A stretch of DNA of 64,000 bases, taken from contig NZ_CP003984.1 in NCBI RefSeq assembly GCF_000738435.1, positions 1,922,001 to 1,986,000 on the forward strand. Direction: 5' to 3'. The stretch is from Planktomarina temperata RCA23. GTDB lineage: Bacteria; Pseudomonadota; Alphaproteobacteria; Rhodobacterales; Rhodobacteraceae. How positions within the stretch are numbered: the first letter of the stretch is position 1; every line of letters begins with the position of its first letter. Below, piece after piece: positions 46,790 through 55,741 of the stretch. The translations under genes were made by a program, and so were the position numbers. Below the pieces are notes generated by a model. It was not told the DNA's origin and ran no database searches. It worked only from the letters and a program-made list of their open reading frames with translations.

Positions 46790-48103
46790 TTAACGGAAAG
46801 CCAGTAGATCACCTTTGGTGCTCAAAACGTAGAGCGTGCCATTCACCACAATTGGAGCACTGGCCGCACCGCTCGGCAAGTCAACAGTCGTGATTAACGT
46901 GCCATCTGCCGGGTTGAACTGCCGGATCAGCCCATCAGATGATGCTAAGATCAACCGCCCCCCGGCCAAGATTGGGCCGTAATGAGCATGGATTTTCGCA
47001 CGAGATTTAACGCTCTTCTTCGTGAACTTTGGCAAGGGTGTCGACCAGATCAACGCACCATCATCTTTGGACAGGCGGATCAAATTGCCGGCATCGCTAA
47101 CCGCAAAAACAGCGCCGCCAGCAACGAGGATATGCCCTTGGCTCCCCTGCTTGGCCGTCCAAATCCGCATGCCAGTGTTCAAATCGACCGCCGCCATACG
47201 GCCCGCGGAACTGGCCAGATAGACAGATGAACCCTCAATGACCGGCTGTCCTGTCAGATCGCGCACCTGAGTTGAGGCCAGGCCCAAGCGCGCGCCCGAA
47301 AGACCCGAGCTCCAGGACCGCAAACCGCCCTTTCGGAAGGAGGCCAATACATCGCCCGTGCCGAAGGGAAAAACCGCATATTTGTCAGACACGGCTGGTC
47401 CAGGCCCGCCGGTGTGACTGGCCGCAACCGTGGGACCGGCGACTTGCCATTTTATTCGACCATTGGAGGTGTCAATGGCCCAGGCCGCGCCATCGCGGGC
47501 CGCTATATAAAGTAAATCATCATAGACCGTCGGAGAGGCGCCGCCATAGCTTGCCAGATCCTGCGTCCAAAGCTCAGCACCGGAGGCGGTGTCTAAAGCC
47601 ACAACCGTCCCAAAGCCTGTGGTCACAAACAGCTGCGTGCCGCCTACGGCCAGCCCGCCACCGGAGGCATCTTTTAAGGCATCAGATAATTTTCCAAGTT
47701 CGCTCTGCCACAAAATAGTGCCGGTCTCATCAATCGCTGTGACCATAGATTGGCTGTCAAGTGTGTAAACTTGACCGCCCTGCGCGACGGGCGCGGCGGA
47801 AATTTGATGTCTTTTGCCGTCTCCCGCACCAATCCGGCGCGACCAGCTCAATGTCAACTCTGAGGGAAGCTCTGCATGTGCGGCGATGTGCTGGGCGTTG
47901 CCGCCTTGATGGGTCCAAGCCGGCACAGGCTGTGGGCTCGGCAATCGCAGATCGGGCAAATCTTCCGCCAAAAAGCGCGCGTCGGTTTCCACAAAAACCG
48001 TGCCATCAAGCAATTCACGCTCCCCTTGCAAACGCGGATCGCTATTGGAACACCCTACGCCCAAACCCAAAAGTCCGATATAGAGCACCGCTTTTAGTCC
48101 CAT
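46790..48103 (-). CDS. bamB: Outer membrane assembly lipoprotein BamB
   Basis: A 437-residue lipoprotein: the signal peptide ends in the lipobox GLGVGC at residue 18. The mature part is a PQQ-type beta propeller with repeated AxDxxTGxxxW strands, such as VTAIDETGTILWQSELG, VVALDTASGAELWTQDL and AIDTSNGRIKWQVAG. BamB is part of the BAM complex that inserts outer-membrane barrels. It lies between the YfgM-like gene and der. Confidence 0.93.
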   Translation of the reverse strand: MGLKAVLYIGLLGLGVGCSNSDPRLQGERELLDGTVFVETDARFLAEDLPDLRLPSPQPVPAWTHQGGNAQHIAAHAELPSELTLSWSRRIGAGDGKRHQISAAPVAQGGQVYTLDSQSMVTAIDETGTILWQSELGKLSDALKDASGGGLAVGGTQLFVTTGFGTVVALDTASGAELWTQDLASYGGASPTVYDDLLYIAARDGAAWAIDTSNGRIKWQVAGPTVAASHTGGPGPAVSDKYAVFPFGTGDVLASFRKGGLRSWSSGLSGARLGLASTQVRDLTGQPVIEGSSVYLASSAGRMAAVDLNTGMRIWTAKQGSQGHILVAGGAVFAVSDAGNLIRLSKDDGALIWSTPLPKFTKKSVKSRAKIHAHYGPILAGGRLILASSDGLIRQFNPADGTLITTVDLPSGAASAPIVVNGTLYVLSTKGDLLAFR

Positions 48104-48168
48104 GCGTGCCTCCTGCTCTGTATTTGCCTAATTCTGCTTTTTAATTATTTTAAATTAACAGAATAAGT

Positions 48169-48807
48169 TTAATTTGCCAACTCCGGACTCGCCCCTAATG
48201 CCACGATTAATTCTCCCATCCGCTGAATTTGCTCCGAGCTGGCTTCAGCGTCTTTAATATGGGCCTGCAAAAGCTCAAGCGCGGCCTGTGTCTCTCCGCG
48301 TTGCAGATGCATCGCCACCAAAAGTTCGGTCGCCACATTGCGATAAACCCCACCGGGCTCCGACAGCTCCGCGAGGATTGCGGCGGCCTCATCTAACGTG
48401 AGTACACCAGCCGTGCTGGCCATTTTCAACCGCGCGAGATCACGGATATACTTGGGCTGGGTGTCATCAGCGGCAACAGATCTAAGAAGATCGGCCGCCT
48501 GATCCGCCTCAACGCCAGCCGCCAGCAATTTGGCCACAAGCGCATCCTCGTCTTCCCGGGCAATTGCGCTCAAAGCGGCCGCTTGCTCGGCCTCATCTTC
48601 AAGCTCCAAAGCGTCCAGCAAGGCATCGCCGCGCGCCTGTGCCACTTGCGCCACCTGCGCTTTGGACCACTCATTATAGGCCGTGCCGCCAACAAGGGCG
48701 AAAATAATGACCGCGGGAATCCAGCCGTAGCGACGAAAATAGCCGAACAGGCGATCCCGGCGCACTTCCTCTGTGACTTCATCAATAAAACTGTCGGTAT
48801 CGGACAT
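48169..48807 (-). CDS. YfgM-like membrane-anchored TPR protein
   Basis: A 212-residue protein beginning MSDTDSFIDEVTEEVRRDRL, with one membrane helix (YGWIPAVIIFALVGGTAYNEW, about residues 27-47). A helical, TPR-like periplasmic domain rich in Ala and Glu follows. E. coli YfgM sits in the same place before bamB and der and works with the periplasmic chaperone network near SecYEG. Family assignment rests on layout and gene order. It is divergent from the RND adaptor gene across 228 bp, in which nothing else was recognised. Confidence 0.85.
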   Translation of the reverse strand: MSDTDSFIDEVTEEVRRDRLFGYFRRYGWIPAVIIFALVGGTAYNEWSKAQVAQVAQARGDALLDALELEDEAEQAAALSAIAREDEDALVAKLLAAGVEADQAADLLRSVAADDTQPKYIRDLARLKMASTAGVLTLDEAAAILAELSEPGGVYRNVATELLVAMHLQRGETQAALELLQAHIKDAEASSEQIQRMGELIVALGASPELAN

Positions 48808-49035
48808 CTGCCAGCCTCTATATATTTCTCAAGGTGTATAGGCAAAATCATTCATATCCCACAAGCCTTTTGAAGGCTAAGAAATGTTAAACATGAGAAA
48901 AATTCAACTATATGCCCGCCATTTCGCTGATTTTCGCCGTATATTTCACGCCGGCTCCCTTGTGCCTCAGTAAAATAGGAATAGATATCCGCGTTGAATG
49001 GATCCACTTTTGGATTTCCGGCATGAGAGGCACCT

Positions 49036-50271
49036 ATGCGCATTTTTCCAATTTTGACAGCCATTCTGGTAGCCGCTGTCATCTATTTGTTCGTTTTTCA
49101 AAGAGATGTTCTGTTGAGCTTTGGCACAGATGAAAGCGAGATGCCCCAAATGGCCGCCCAACCTGCGCCCGCGGCGGCACCTGATCAAAACAGCGCGCCC
49201 ATGGTTTCTGTCGCGGTCCTTCCTTCGACAGCGCAGAATGTGGACAGCGCTGTCACCGTGCGCGGAGAAACGCGCGCGACGCGTCAAGTTGATTTGCGGG
49301 CGGAAACCAATGGCCGCGTGATTTCTCAACCTCTGCGCAAGGGGGCCACCGTGCGGGCCGATCAACCTATGTGTGAAATTGACCCCGGAACCCGCGGCAT
49401 GTCTTTGGCAGAAGCCGAAGCGCGCTTGGCCGAATCGCGCGCGCGCGTGCCCGAAGCAGAGGCGCGTGTGATCGAGGCAAAAGCCCGTTTGGACGAGGCA
49501 TTGATCAATGATCGCGCAGCAGAGAAGCTGTCGCGGGATGGCTTTGCCTCTGAGGCCCGCGTGGCGAGCACCACAGCGGCCACGCAAACCGCCCGCGCCG
49601 GCGTCGCTGCCGCGCAATCAGGCTTGCAGTCGACGCTTGCCGGCATTCAATCGGCCGAAGCAGCGGTCGCTTTGGCCGAAAAAGAGATTTCCCGGCTGAT
49701 CATACATGCATCTTTCGATGGCATCTTAGAAACCGACACCGCCGAATTGGGTAGTCTTTTGCAGCCTGGCGGTCTTTGCGCCACCGTTTTGCAATTGGAT
49801 CCCATTAAGCTTGTGGGATTCGTGCCGGAGATGGCGGTGCAGCATGTCAAATTCGGCGCCGCTGCCGAGGCGCGATTGGTGGATGGTCGCCGAATTCTTG
49901 GCGAGGTGAGCTTCATTTCACGCTCCGCCGATAAGGTCACCCGCACCTTCCAAATCGAAGTCACCGTCCCCAATGAAGACCTAAGCATCAGCGCCGGGCA
50001 AACGGCTGATATCACAATTTCCGCCCAAGGCACACTTGCGCATCTTTTGCCGGGATCCGCGTTGACCCTAAATGACAGTGGCACTTTGGGACTGCGGGTA
50101 TTGGGCGCTGAGAATACCGTGCGCTTCGTCCCGGTAACCTTGATCCGCGACACGGTAAAAGGGGTTTGGGTGGCCGGACTGCCGCGGGAGGCAGATGTGA
50201 TTGTTGTCGGGCAAGAATTTGTGACAGATGGGGTGATCGTCAATCCGACCTATACGGAGGCGGCACAATGA
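49036..50271 (+). CDS. RND efflux periplasmic adaptor (membrane fusion protein)
   Basis: A 411-residue adaptor with an N-terminal membrane anchor (IFPILTAILVAAVIYLFVF). The split lipoyl/barrel-sandwich halves are RAETNGRVISQPLRKGATV and IIHASFDGILETDTAELGSLLQPG, with a coiled-coil hairpin between (about residues 110-215), then a beta-barrel domain. It would link the inner-membrane pump to an outer-membrane channel. Its stop overlaps the pump gene start (ATGA). No outer-membrane factor gene is adjacent. Confidence 0.93.
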   Translation: MRIFPILTAILVAAVIYLFVFQRDVLLSFGTDESEMPQMAAQPAPAAAPDQNSAPMVSVAVLPSTAQNVDSAVTVRGETRATRQVDLRAETNGRVISQPLRKGATVRADQPMCEIDPGTRGMSLAEAEARLAESRARVPEAEARVIEAKARLDEALINDRAAEKLSRDGFASEARVASTTAATQTARAGVAAAQSGLQSTLAGIQSAEAAVALAEKEISRLIIHASFDGILETDTAELGSLLQPGGLCATVLQLDPIKLVGFVPEMAVQHVKFGAAAEARLVDGRRILGEVSFISRSADKVTRTFQIEVTVPNEDLSISAGQTADITISAQGTLAHLLPGSALTLNDSGTLGLRVLGAENTVRFVPVTLIRDTVKGVWVAGLPREADVIVVGQEFVTDGVIVNPTYTEAAQ

Positions 50272-53200
50272 CCGGTTTGGTCGATTGGGCCTTAGCCCGA
50301 GCTCGAATGGTTTTGGCCTTTATTATACTGTCTTTGGCCGTGGGTACATTTGCCTATGCGGTTCTACCCAAAGAGGGCGAGCCGGATATTGAAATCCCGG
50401 CCATTATCATTTCCATGCCATTCCAAGGTATTTCAGCTGAAGACAGTGAAAAGCTTCTCATCAAGCCAATGGAAACGGAACTGTCGGATTTGGACGGGCT
50501 CAAAAAGCTGACCGCAACAGCCGTGGATGGCTATGCCAATGTGGTTTTAGAGTTTGAATTTGGTTGGGATAAGACCAAAATCATTGCCGATGTACGCGAT
50601 CGCATGGGCAATGCGCAAACAAAATTTCCCAAGGGCGGCGACACGTATTCGATCAGCGAGTTCAACTTCTCTGAATTTCCGATCATCATCATTTCCCTGT
50701 CTGGGTCCGTGCCAGAGCGCACGCTATTGAAGGTTGCGCAGGATCTTCAGGATCGGATTGAAGGTCTCGAACCGGTTTTGAGCGCCGGATTGACCGGGCA
50801 CCGCGAAGAGATGTTGGAAGTGCTCATCGATCCGTTGAAGCTGGAATCTTATAATGTGACGGCCGGCGAGTTGATCGGTGTCGTGGTCAACAACAACCAA
50901 CTGATCCCAGCGGGCTCTGTTGACACGGAAAATTCCAACTTTTCGGTCAAGATCCCCTCCTCCTTTAATGCGCCTGTCGACGTTTTCAATCTGCCGGTCA
51001 AAACCAATGGCGACCGGGTTGTGACCCTCGGCGATATCGCCGATATTCGCCTGACCTTCGCAGATCGCACCGGTACGGCCCGCTTTAATGGTGAAACCAC
51101 CGTCGCCATTCAGGTTGTTAAACGCAAAGGGTTCAACTTGATCGACACGACCAATTTGGTGCGCGAGGAAGTGGCAAAACAAACCGCACTTTGGCCCGTT
51201 GAGCTGCAAAATGCCATTGAAGTAAACACCTCCAACGATCAATCGCGAAATGTGGACAGTATGGTCAAACAGTTGGAAGGCTCAGTCCTCACCGCCATCG
51301 CTTTGGTGATGATTGTGGTTCTGGCGGCGCTGGGATCGCGCCCTGCCTTTTTGGTCGGGTTTGCCATTCCCACATCATTTTTGCTCTGCTTTGCGTTTCT
51401 CGCAGTCATGGGCATTTCGATTTCAAACATCGTCATGTTTGGGCTAATTTTGGCCGTTGGCATGTTGGTCGATGGGGCCATTGTGGTGGTGGAATATGCA
51501 GATAAGCGCATTTCTGAGGGCGCAGGGCCGATGCAAGCCTATGGCGATGCGGCCAAACGCATGTTCTGGCCCATTGTCTCCTCCACGGCCACAACCCTCT
51601 GCGCCTTCCTGCCCATGCTCTTTTGGCCGGGCGTGCCAGGGCAGTTTATGGGCATGCTGCCCGTCACATTGATCTTCGTACTGTCTGCCTCGCTGGTAGT
51701 CGCTCTGATTTACCTGCCAGTTTTGGGCGGCGTCTCAGGCGCCTTGAGCCAGAAATTCGGCGCGGCCTCTAACACTCTGCGCCGCCTGCCCCTTGTGGTT
51801 CGGGCGGTTATGGTGCCCATCGCCCTCTATGGGTTGTTTGTCGGCGCGATGCAGCTGCTCAACCCGGGCTACCTCTTTGGCGGGCAAGCGCCAGAAGGTA
51901 TTGGCGGGACAGCACTGGGTATCCTATTGTTTTTAGTTGGAGCCGTTGTGGCTTCTATCATCATGGGCGCTGTTGAATTTCGAAAAAACCAAGCACGGAT
52001 TAAAGGCGGGCATCAGCGCACAGCCTTTGGCTACTTCATCAAATTCATCACCGGCAATCCGGTCATGCCCGTCGTCTCTTTGGTTGCAGTCGTTTTCTTT
52101 GTCATCACAACTTTCCAATATTTTGGTGAAAATAACAAAGGCGTCGAGTTTTTTGTCGCCACAGAGCCGGAGCAAGCCATTGTTTACATTCAGGCGCGCG
52201 GCAATCTATCGGTGCAGGAAAAAGATGCTCTGCTGAAACAGGCGGAAGCCATCATCATCAACACGCCCGGCGTGCAAAGCACTTTCGCCTTTGCCGGTGA
52301 AGGCGGGCTGAACGCAAATACGGGCGGGGCGGGTGCACCGCTGGACACCATCGGGCAAGCGCAGATCGAATTGATCCCCTGGGAAGATCGCCCCTCAAAG
52401 CAAATAAACAGCAGGATTTTCGGTTTCATCCCCTGGACCTCCTCCGAGATGGAGGAAGGATATGGTGGAAATTTGGTACTGAACAATTTGCAAGAGCAAC
52501 TCAATGGCATAGCCGGCGTGCGCAGTCAGATCATCAACCTCGCCATGGGTCCCGCATCGGCCAAACCCGTGCATCTACGCCTAAAGGGTGATGATTGGGA
52601 CACGCTTTTACAGGCCACAGCCCTGGCGCGGAAAAAATTTGAGCAAACAGAGGGATTGATTGCCGTCGAAGACACCCTGCCCCTGCCGGGCATCGACTGG
52701 CAAATTGACGTAGATGTGCAGGAGGCCGGACGCTATGGTGCCGATGTGGCGACGGTCGGCGCCATGGTGCAATTGGTCACGCGCGGCATTTTGCTCGACA
52801 CAATGCGGGTTGAGAGCTCCGATGAAGAAATCGACATCCGCGTGCGTTTGCCCGAAGTTGACCGAGTTCTGTCCACACTTGATACGCTGAAAGTCCGGAC
52901 ACCCAATGGGTTAATCCCGCTGTCCAACTTTATTTCCCGCAAACCTGTTGCCAAATTGGGGCAAATCACCCGCGTGGATCAACAGCGCTATTTCGATGTG
53001 AAGGCCGGTGTGCGCAGCGATGCTATGAAGACGGTGACAAATGAGGACGGCGCGACCCGCGAGGTCAAAATGACCCCAGCAGAACGGATCGAAGAGATTA
53101 CCGCGTGGCTCGACAGCGCGCCGTTGCCGGCTGGTATAGAATGGGAATGGACCGGTGATCAGGAAGATGAGGCCGAAAGTGGTGCCTTTCTGAAAAATGC

Positions 53201-53867
53201 CTTTTTGGGCGCTTTGGGGCTGATGTTTATCATCCTGCTGGCACAATTTAATTCCATCTATAACTCGGTCCTGGTTTTGCTGGCGGTGGTCTTATCTACC
53301 ACGGGGGTGCTGATCGGAATGCTTGTCATGGATCAAGCCTTCTCAATCATCATGACCGGTACCGGTATTGTCGCTTTGGCGGGGATTGTGGTGAACAACA
53401 ACATTGTCTTGATTGATACCTATCAAGAATATAGCGCCTATATGCCGCGACTGGAGGCGATCACACGCACGGCAGAGGCGCGTATTCGTCCGGTTTTGCT
53501 GACCACCATCACCACGATGGCTGGCCTCACGCCTATGATGTTTGGCCTCAGCCTCGATTTCATCGGCGGCGGTTATACCATCGATGCGCCCACGGCTCTG
53601 TGGTGGAAACAACTGGCCACAGCTGTTGTCTTTGGGCTAGGGATTGCGACCTTGCTGACCTTGGTCTTCACCCCGGCAATGCTGGCGCTGCGGATCTGGA
53701 TGGTCTCGGGGGCTTATGGGGCGGCGATGGCGCTCCGGGCAGGCGGATGGACGGCCGAGGGACGGCGCATTCGGGAGGATTTCCGATTGAACCGCTCAGC
53801 CAGAAAACTTCGCGGGCGCGAAATTGCTTGGGAAGATGCCGATCTGACCGACAGCAGCGCGCCGTAG
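50268..53867 (+). CDS. RND efflux pump permease
   Basis: A 1199-residue HAE-family pump. Features are an N-terminal helix MTGLVDWALARARMVLAFII, PEDSEK-type porter loop GISAEDSEKLLIKPMETELS, the helix 4 proton-relay segment VGMLVDGAIVVVEYADKRI near residue 400, and helix 10 VVNNNIVLIDTYQEY near 1045. It exports hydrophobic compounds by proton antiport. It is longer than AcrB-type pumps by roughly 150 residues, with an extended linker in the middle (about 480-600). The ATG at 50268 is used because it gives the family start and overlaps the adaptor stop. Substrate unknown. Confidence 0.93.
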   Translation: MTGLVDWALARARMVLAFIILSLAVGTFAYAVLPKEGEPDIEIPAIIISMPFQGISAEDSEKLLIKPMETELSDLDGLKKLTATAVDGYANVVLEFEFGWDKTKIIADVRDRMGNAQTKFPKGGDTYSISEFNFSEFPIIIISLSGSVPERTLLKVAQDLQDRIEGLEPVLSAGLTGHREEMLEVLIDPLKLESYNVTAGELIGVVVNNNQLIPAGSVDTENSNFSVKIPSSFNAPVDVFNLPVKTNGDRVVTLGDIADIRLTFADRTGTARFNGETTVAIQVVKRKGFNLIDTTNLVREEVAKQTALWPVELQNAIEVNTSNDQSRNVDSMVKQLEGSVLTAIALVMIVVLAALGSRPAFLVGFAIPTSFLLCFAFLAVMGISISNIVMFGLILAVGMLVDGAIVVVEYADKRISEGAGPMQAYGDAAKRMFWPIVSSTATTLCAFLPMLFWPGVPGQFMGMLPVTLIFVLSASLVVALIYLPVLGGVSGALSQKFGAASNTLRRLPLVVRAVMVPIALYGLFVGAMQLLNPGYLFGGQAPEGIGGTALGILLFLVGAVVASIIMGAVEFRKNQARIKGGHQRTAFGYFIKFITGNPVMPVVSLVAVVFFVITTFQYFGENNKGVEFFVATEPEQAIVYIQARGNLSVQEKDALLKQAEAIIINTPGVQSTFAFAGEGGLNANTGGAGAPLDTIGQAQIELIPWEDRPSKQINSRIFGFIPWTSSEMEEGYGGNLVLNNLQEQLNGIAGVRSQIINLAMGPASAKPVHLRLKGDDWDTLLQATALARKKFEQTEGLIAVEDTLPLPGIDWQIDVDVQEAGRYGADVATVGAMVQLVTRGILLDTMRVESSDEEIDIRVRLPEVDRVLSTLDTLKVRTPNGLIPLSNFISRKPVAKLGQITRVDQQRYFDVKAGVRSDAMKTVTNEDGATREVKMTPAERIEEITAWLDSAPLPAGIEWEWTGDQEDEAESGAFLKNAFLGALGLMFIILLAQFNSIYNSVLVLLAVVLSTTGVLIGMLVMDQAFSIIMTGTGIVALAGIVVNNNIVLIDTYQEYSAYMPRLEAITRTAEARIRPVLLTTITTMAGLTPMMFGLSLDFIGGGYTIDAPTALWWKQLATAVVFGLGIATLLTLVFTPAMLALRIWMVSGAYGAAMALRAGGWTAEGRRIREDFRLNRSARKLRGREIAWEDADLTDSSAP

Positions 53868-53884
53868 TAGACCGCCATTGGGAC

Positions 53885-55696
53885 TCACGCCCCCTCCTCT
53901 GACAGCTGCAGGTGCCACAGATGGGCATAGCGCCCCTCTTGCGCCAACAGCGCCTCATGGTTGCCTGATTCCACGATTTGCCCCTGCTCGAGCACGACGA
54001 TGCAATCGGCATGGACGACGGTGGACAGGCGATGAGCGATGATCATCACCGTCCGCCCCTGCCCCATTTGGATCAAACTTTCCTGGATTTCATGCTCGGT
54101 CTGCGTGTCCAGCGCTGACGTCGCCTCATCCAAAAGCAAAATAGGCGGATTTTTCAACAGGCTGCGGGCAATGCCCACCCGTTGCTTTTCACCACCAGAG
54201 AGCTTGAGCCCCCGTTCGCCGACCGTCGTGTCGTAACCTTTGGGCAGGCTTTGCACGAAGTCATGAATTTGCGCCGCTTTTGCGGCCTGCTCAATCTGAG
54301 CGCGCGTCGCCTCATCGCGGCCATATGCGATGTTGTAATAGATGGTATCGTTAAACAAGACCGTGTCCTGCGGAACAACACCAATGGCCTTGTGAAGGCT
54401 GCCTTGGGTCACATCCCGGATATCTTGCCCGTCGATCAAAACCGCGCCAAAGCTGGCGTCATAAAAGCGGAATAGCAAGCGGCCAATGGTAGATTTTCCC
54501 GAACCCGATGGCCCCACAATGGCCAGCGTTTGCCCCGGCTCCACGGTAAGGTCGACGCCCTTGAGAATGGCCCGTTCAGGATCATAGGAGAAATGCACAT
54601 CACGAAACTCAATCCGTCCGCCATCCACACGCAAAGGCGGGGCTTCTGGCTTGTCTTGCACCTCGGGCGGTTGCTCCAACAGGCCGAACATTTCTGACAT
54701 ATCCACCAGCGCTTGTCGAATTTCCCGGTAAACAAACCCCAAGAAATTCAGCGGCATCATCACCTGCATGATATAGGCATTCACCGCGACAAAGCCGCCA
54801 ACACTGATCGTGCCCGCCGCAACCCCTTGCACAGACATCAGCATAACGATCACCATGGCGGTGTTGATGATCAGAGCTTGCCCGATGTTGATCACCCCAA
54901 GCGAATAGGAGGTCTTCAACGCCGCTGTTTCATAGCCCTGCATCGCAGCATCGTAACGCGCCGCCTCTCGGGATTCTGCGCCGAAATATTTCACTGTCTC
55001 GAAATTCAGAAGAGAATCAATCGCCTTTTGATTGGCGTCATTGTCTTGATCATTCATCTGTTTGCGAATTTTGACCCGCCATTCGGTGACAACGGCCGTG
55101 AACCACACATAGGTGACAATCGCCACAGCAATCACAATCAAATAACGCAGATCGAAAAAAGCGGCCAAGGCGCCGGAAATCAGCACCAATTGCAAGACCA
55201 AGGGACCAATCGAAAACAATAAAAAACGCAGCAAAAACGCAACGCCTTTGACCCCGCGCTCCATCACCCGGCTCAGCCCCCCCGTTTTACGACTGAGGTG
55301 ATAGCGCAGAGACATATTGTGAATATGCTGAAAGGTCTCAAGCCCGACGCGCCGCAAAGCGCGCTGCCCCACTTTGGCGAAGACCACATCCCGTAGCTGT
55401 TGAAAGCCGCTGTCCAGGACACGTGACAGCCCGTAAGCGATGGTCAGGCCGCCGGCGCCGAGCACAAACAAAGACTGTCCGGCATCCTCCCCCGACAAGC
55501 GATCGACCGCAGCTCCCAGAATCATAGGCGTGGCCACAGCCACAAGCTTGGCCAGGATCAAACTGGCCACAGCGATCACAACGCGCCATTTAACCCATGC
55601 CTGCCCTTTCGGCCAAAGATAGGGCAGCACCCGCCTCACAACGCCAATCTCTACCCGGCGCCCCTGGGCTTCCTCTGAGGTGCCAAGACTTTTCAC
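53885..55696 (-). CDS. Atm1-type ABC exporter (fused permease and ATPase)
   Basis: A 603-residue half-transporter: six helices in the N-terminal part, with the Atm1/HMT1 hallmark YHLSRKTGGLSRVMERGVKG near residue 135 and NDQDNDANQKAIDSLLNFETVKYFGAE near 220. The C-terminal ATPase has Walker A GPSGSGKST, signature LSGGEKQRVGIARS and Walker B ILLLDEATSALD. Relatives export glutathione-linked sulfur or metal compounds. It is convergent with the RND pump gene (18-bp gap). Confidence 0.92.
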   Translation of the reverse strand: MKSLGTSEEAQGRRVEIGVVRRVLPYLWPKGQAWVKWRVVIAVASLILAKLVAVATPMILGAAVDRLSGEDAGQSLFVLGAGGLTIAYGLSRVLDSGFQQLRDVVFAKVGQRALRRVGLETFQHIHNMSLRYHLSRKTGGLSRVMERGVKGVAFLLRFLLFSIGPLVLQLVLISGALAAFFDLRYLIVIAVAIVTYVWFTAVVTEWRVKIRKQMNDQDNDANQKAIDSLLNFETVKYFGAESREAARYDAAMQGYETAALKTSYSLGVINIGQALIINTAMVIVMLMSVQGVAAGTISVGGFVAVNAYIMQVMMPLNFLGFVYREIRQALVDMSEMFGLLEQPPEVQDKPEAPPLRVDGGRIEFRDVHFSYDPERAILKGVDLTVEPGQTLAIVGPSGSGKSTIGRLLFRFYDASFGAVLIDGQDIRDVTQGSLHKAIGVVPQDTVLFNDTIYYNIAYGRDEATRAQIEQAAKAAQIHDFVQSLPKGYDTTVGERGLKLSGGEKQRVGIARSLLKNPPILLLDEATSALDTQTEHEIQESLIQMGQGRTVMIIAHRLSTVVHADCIVVLEQGQIVESGNHEALLAQEGRYAHLWHLQLSEEGA

Positions 55697-55741
55697 AAGA
55701 TTACAATTCCTTACTCTTGAATTTCAGCGCTTCGATTGCTC

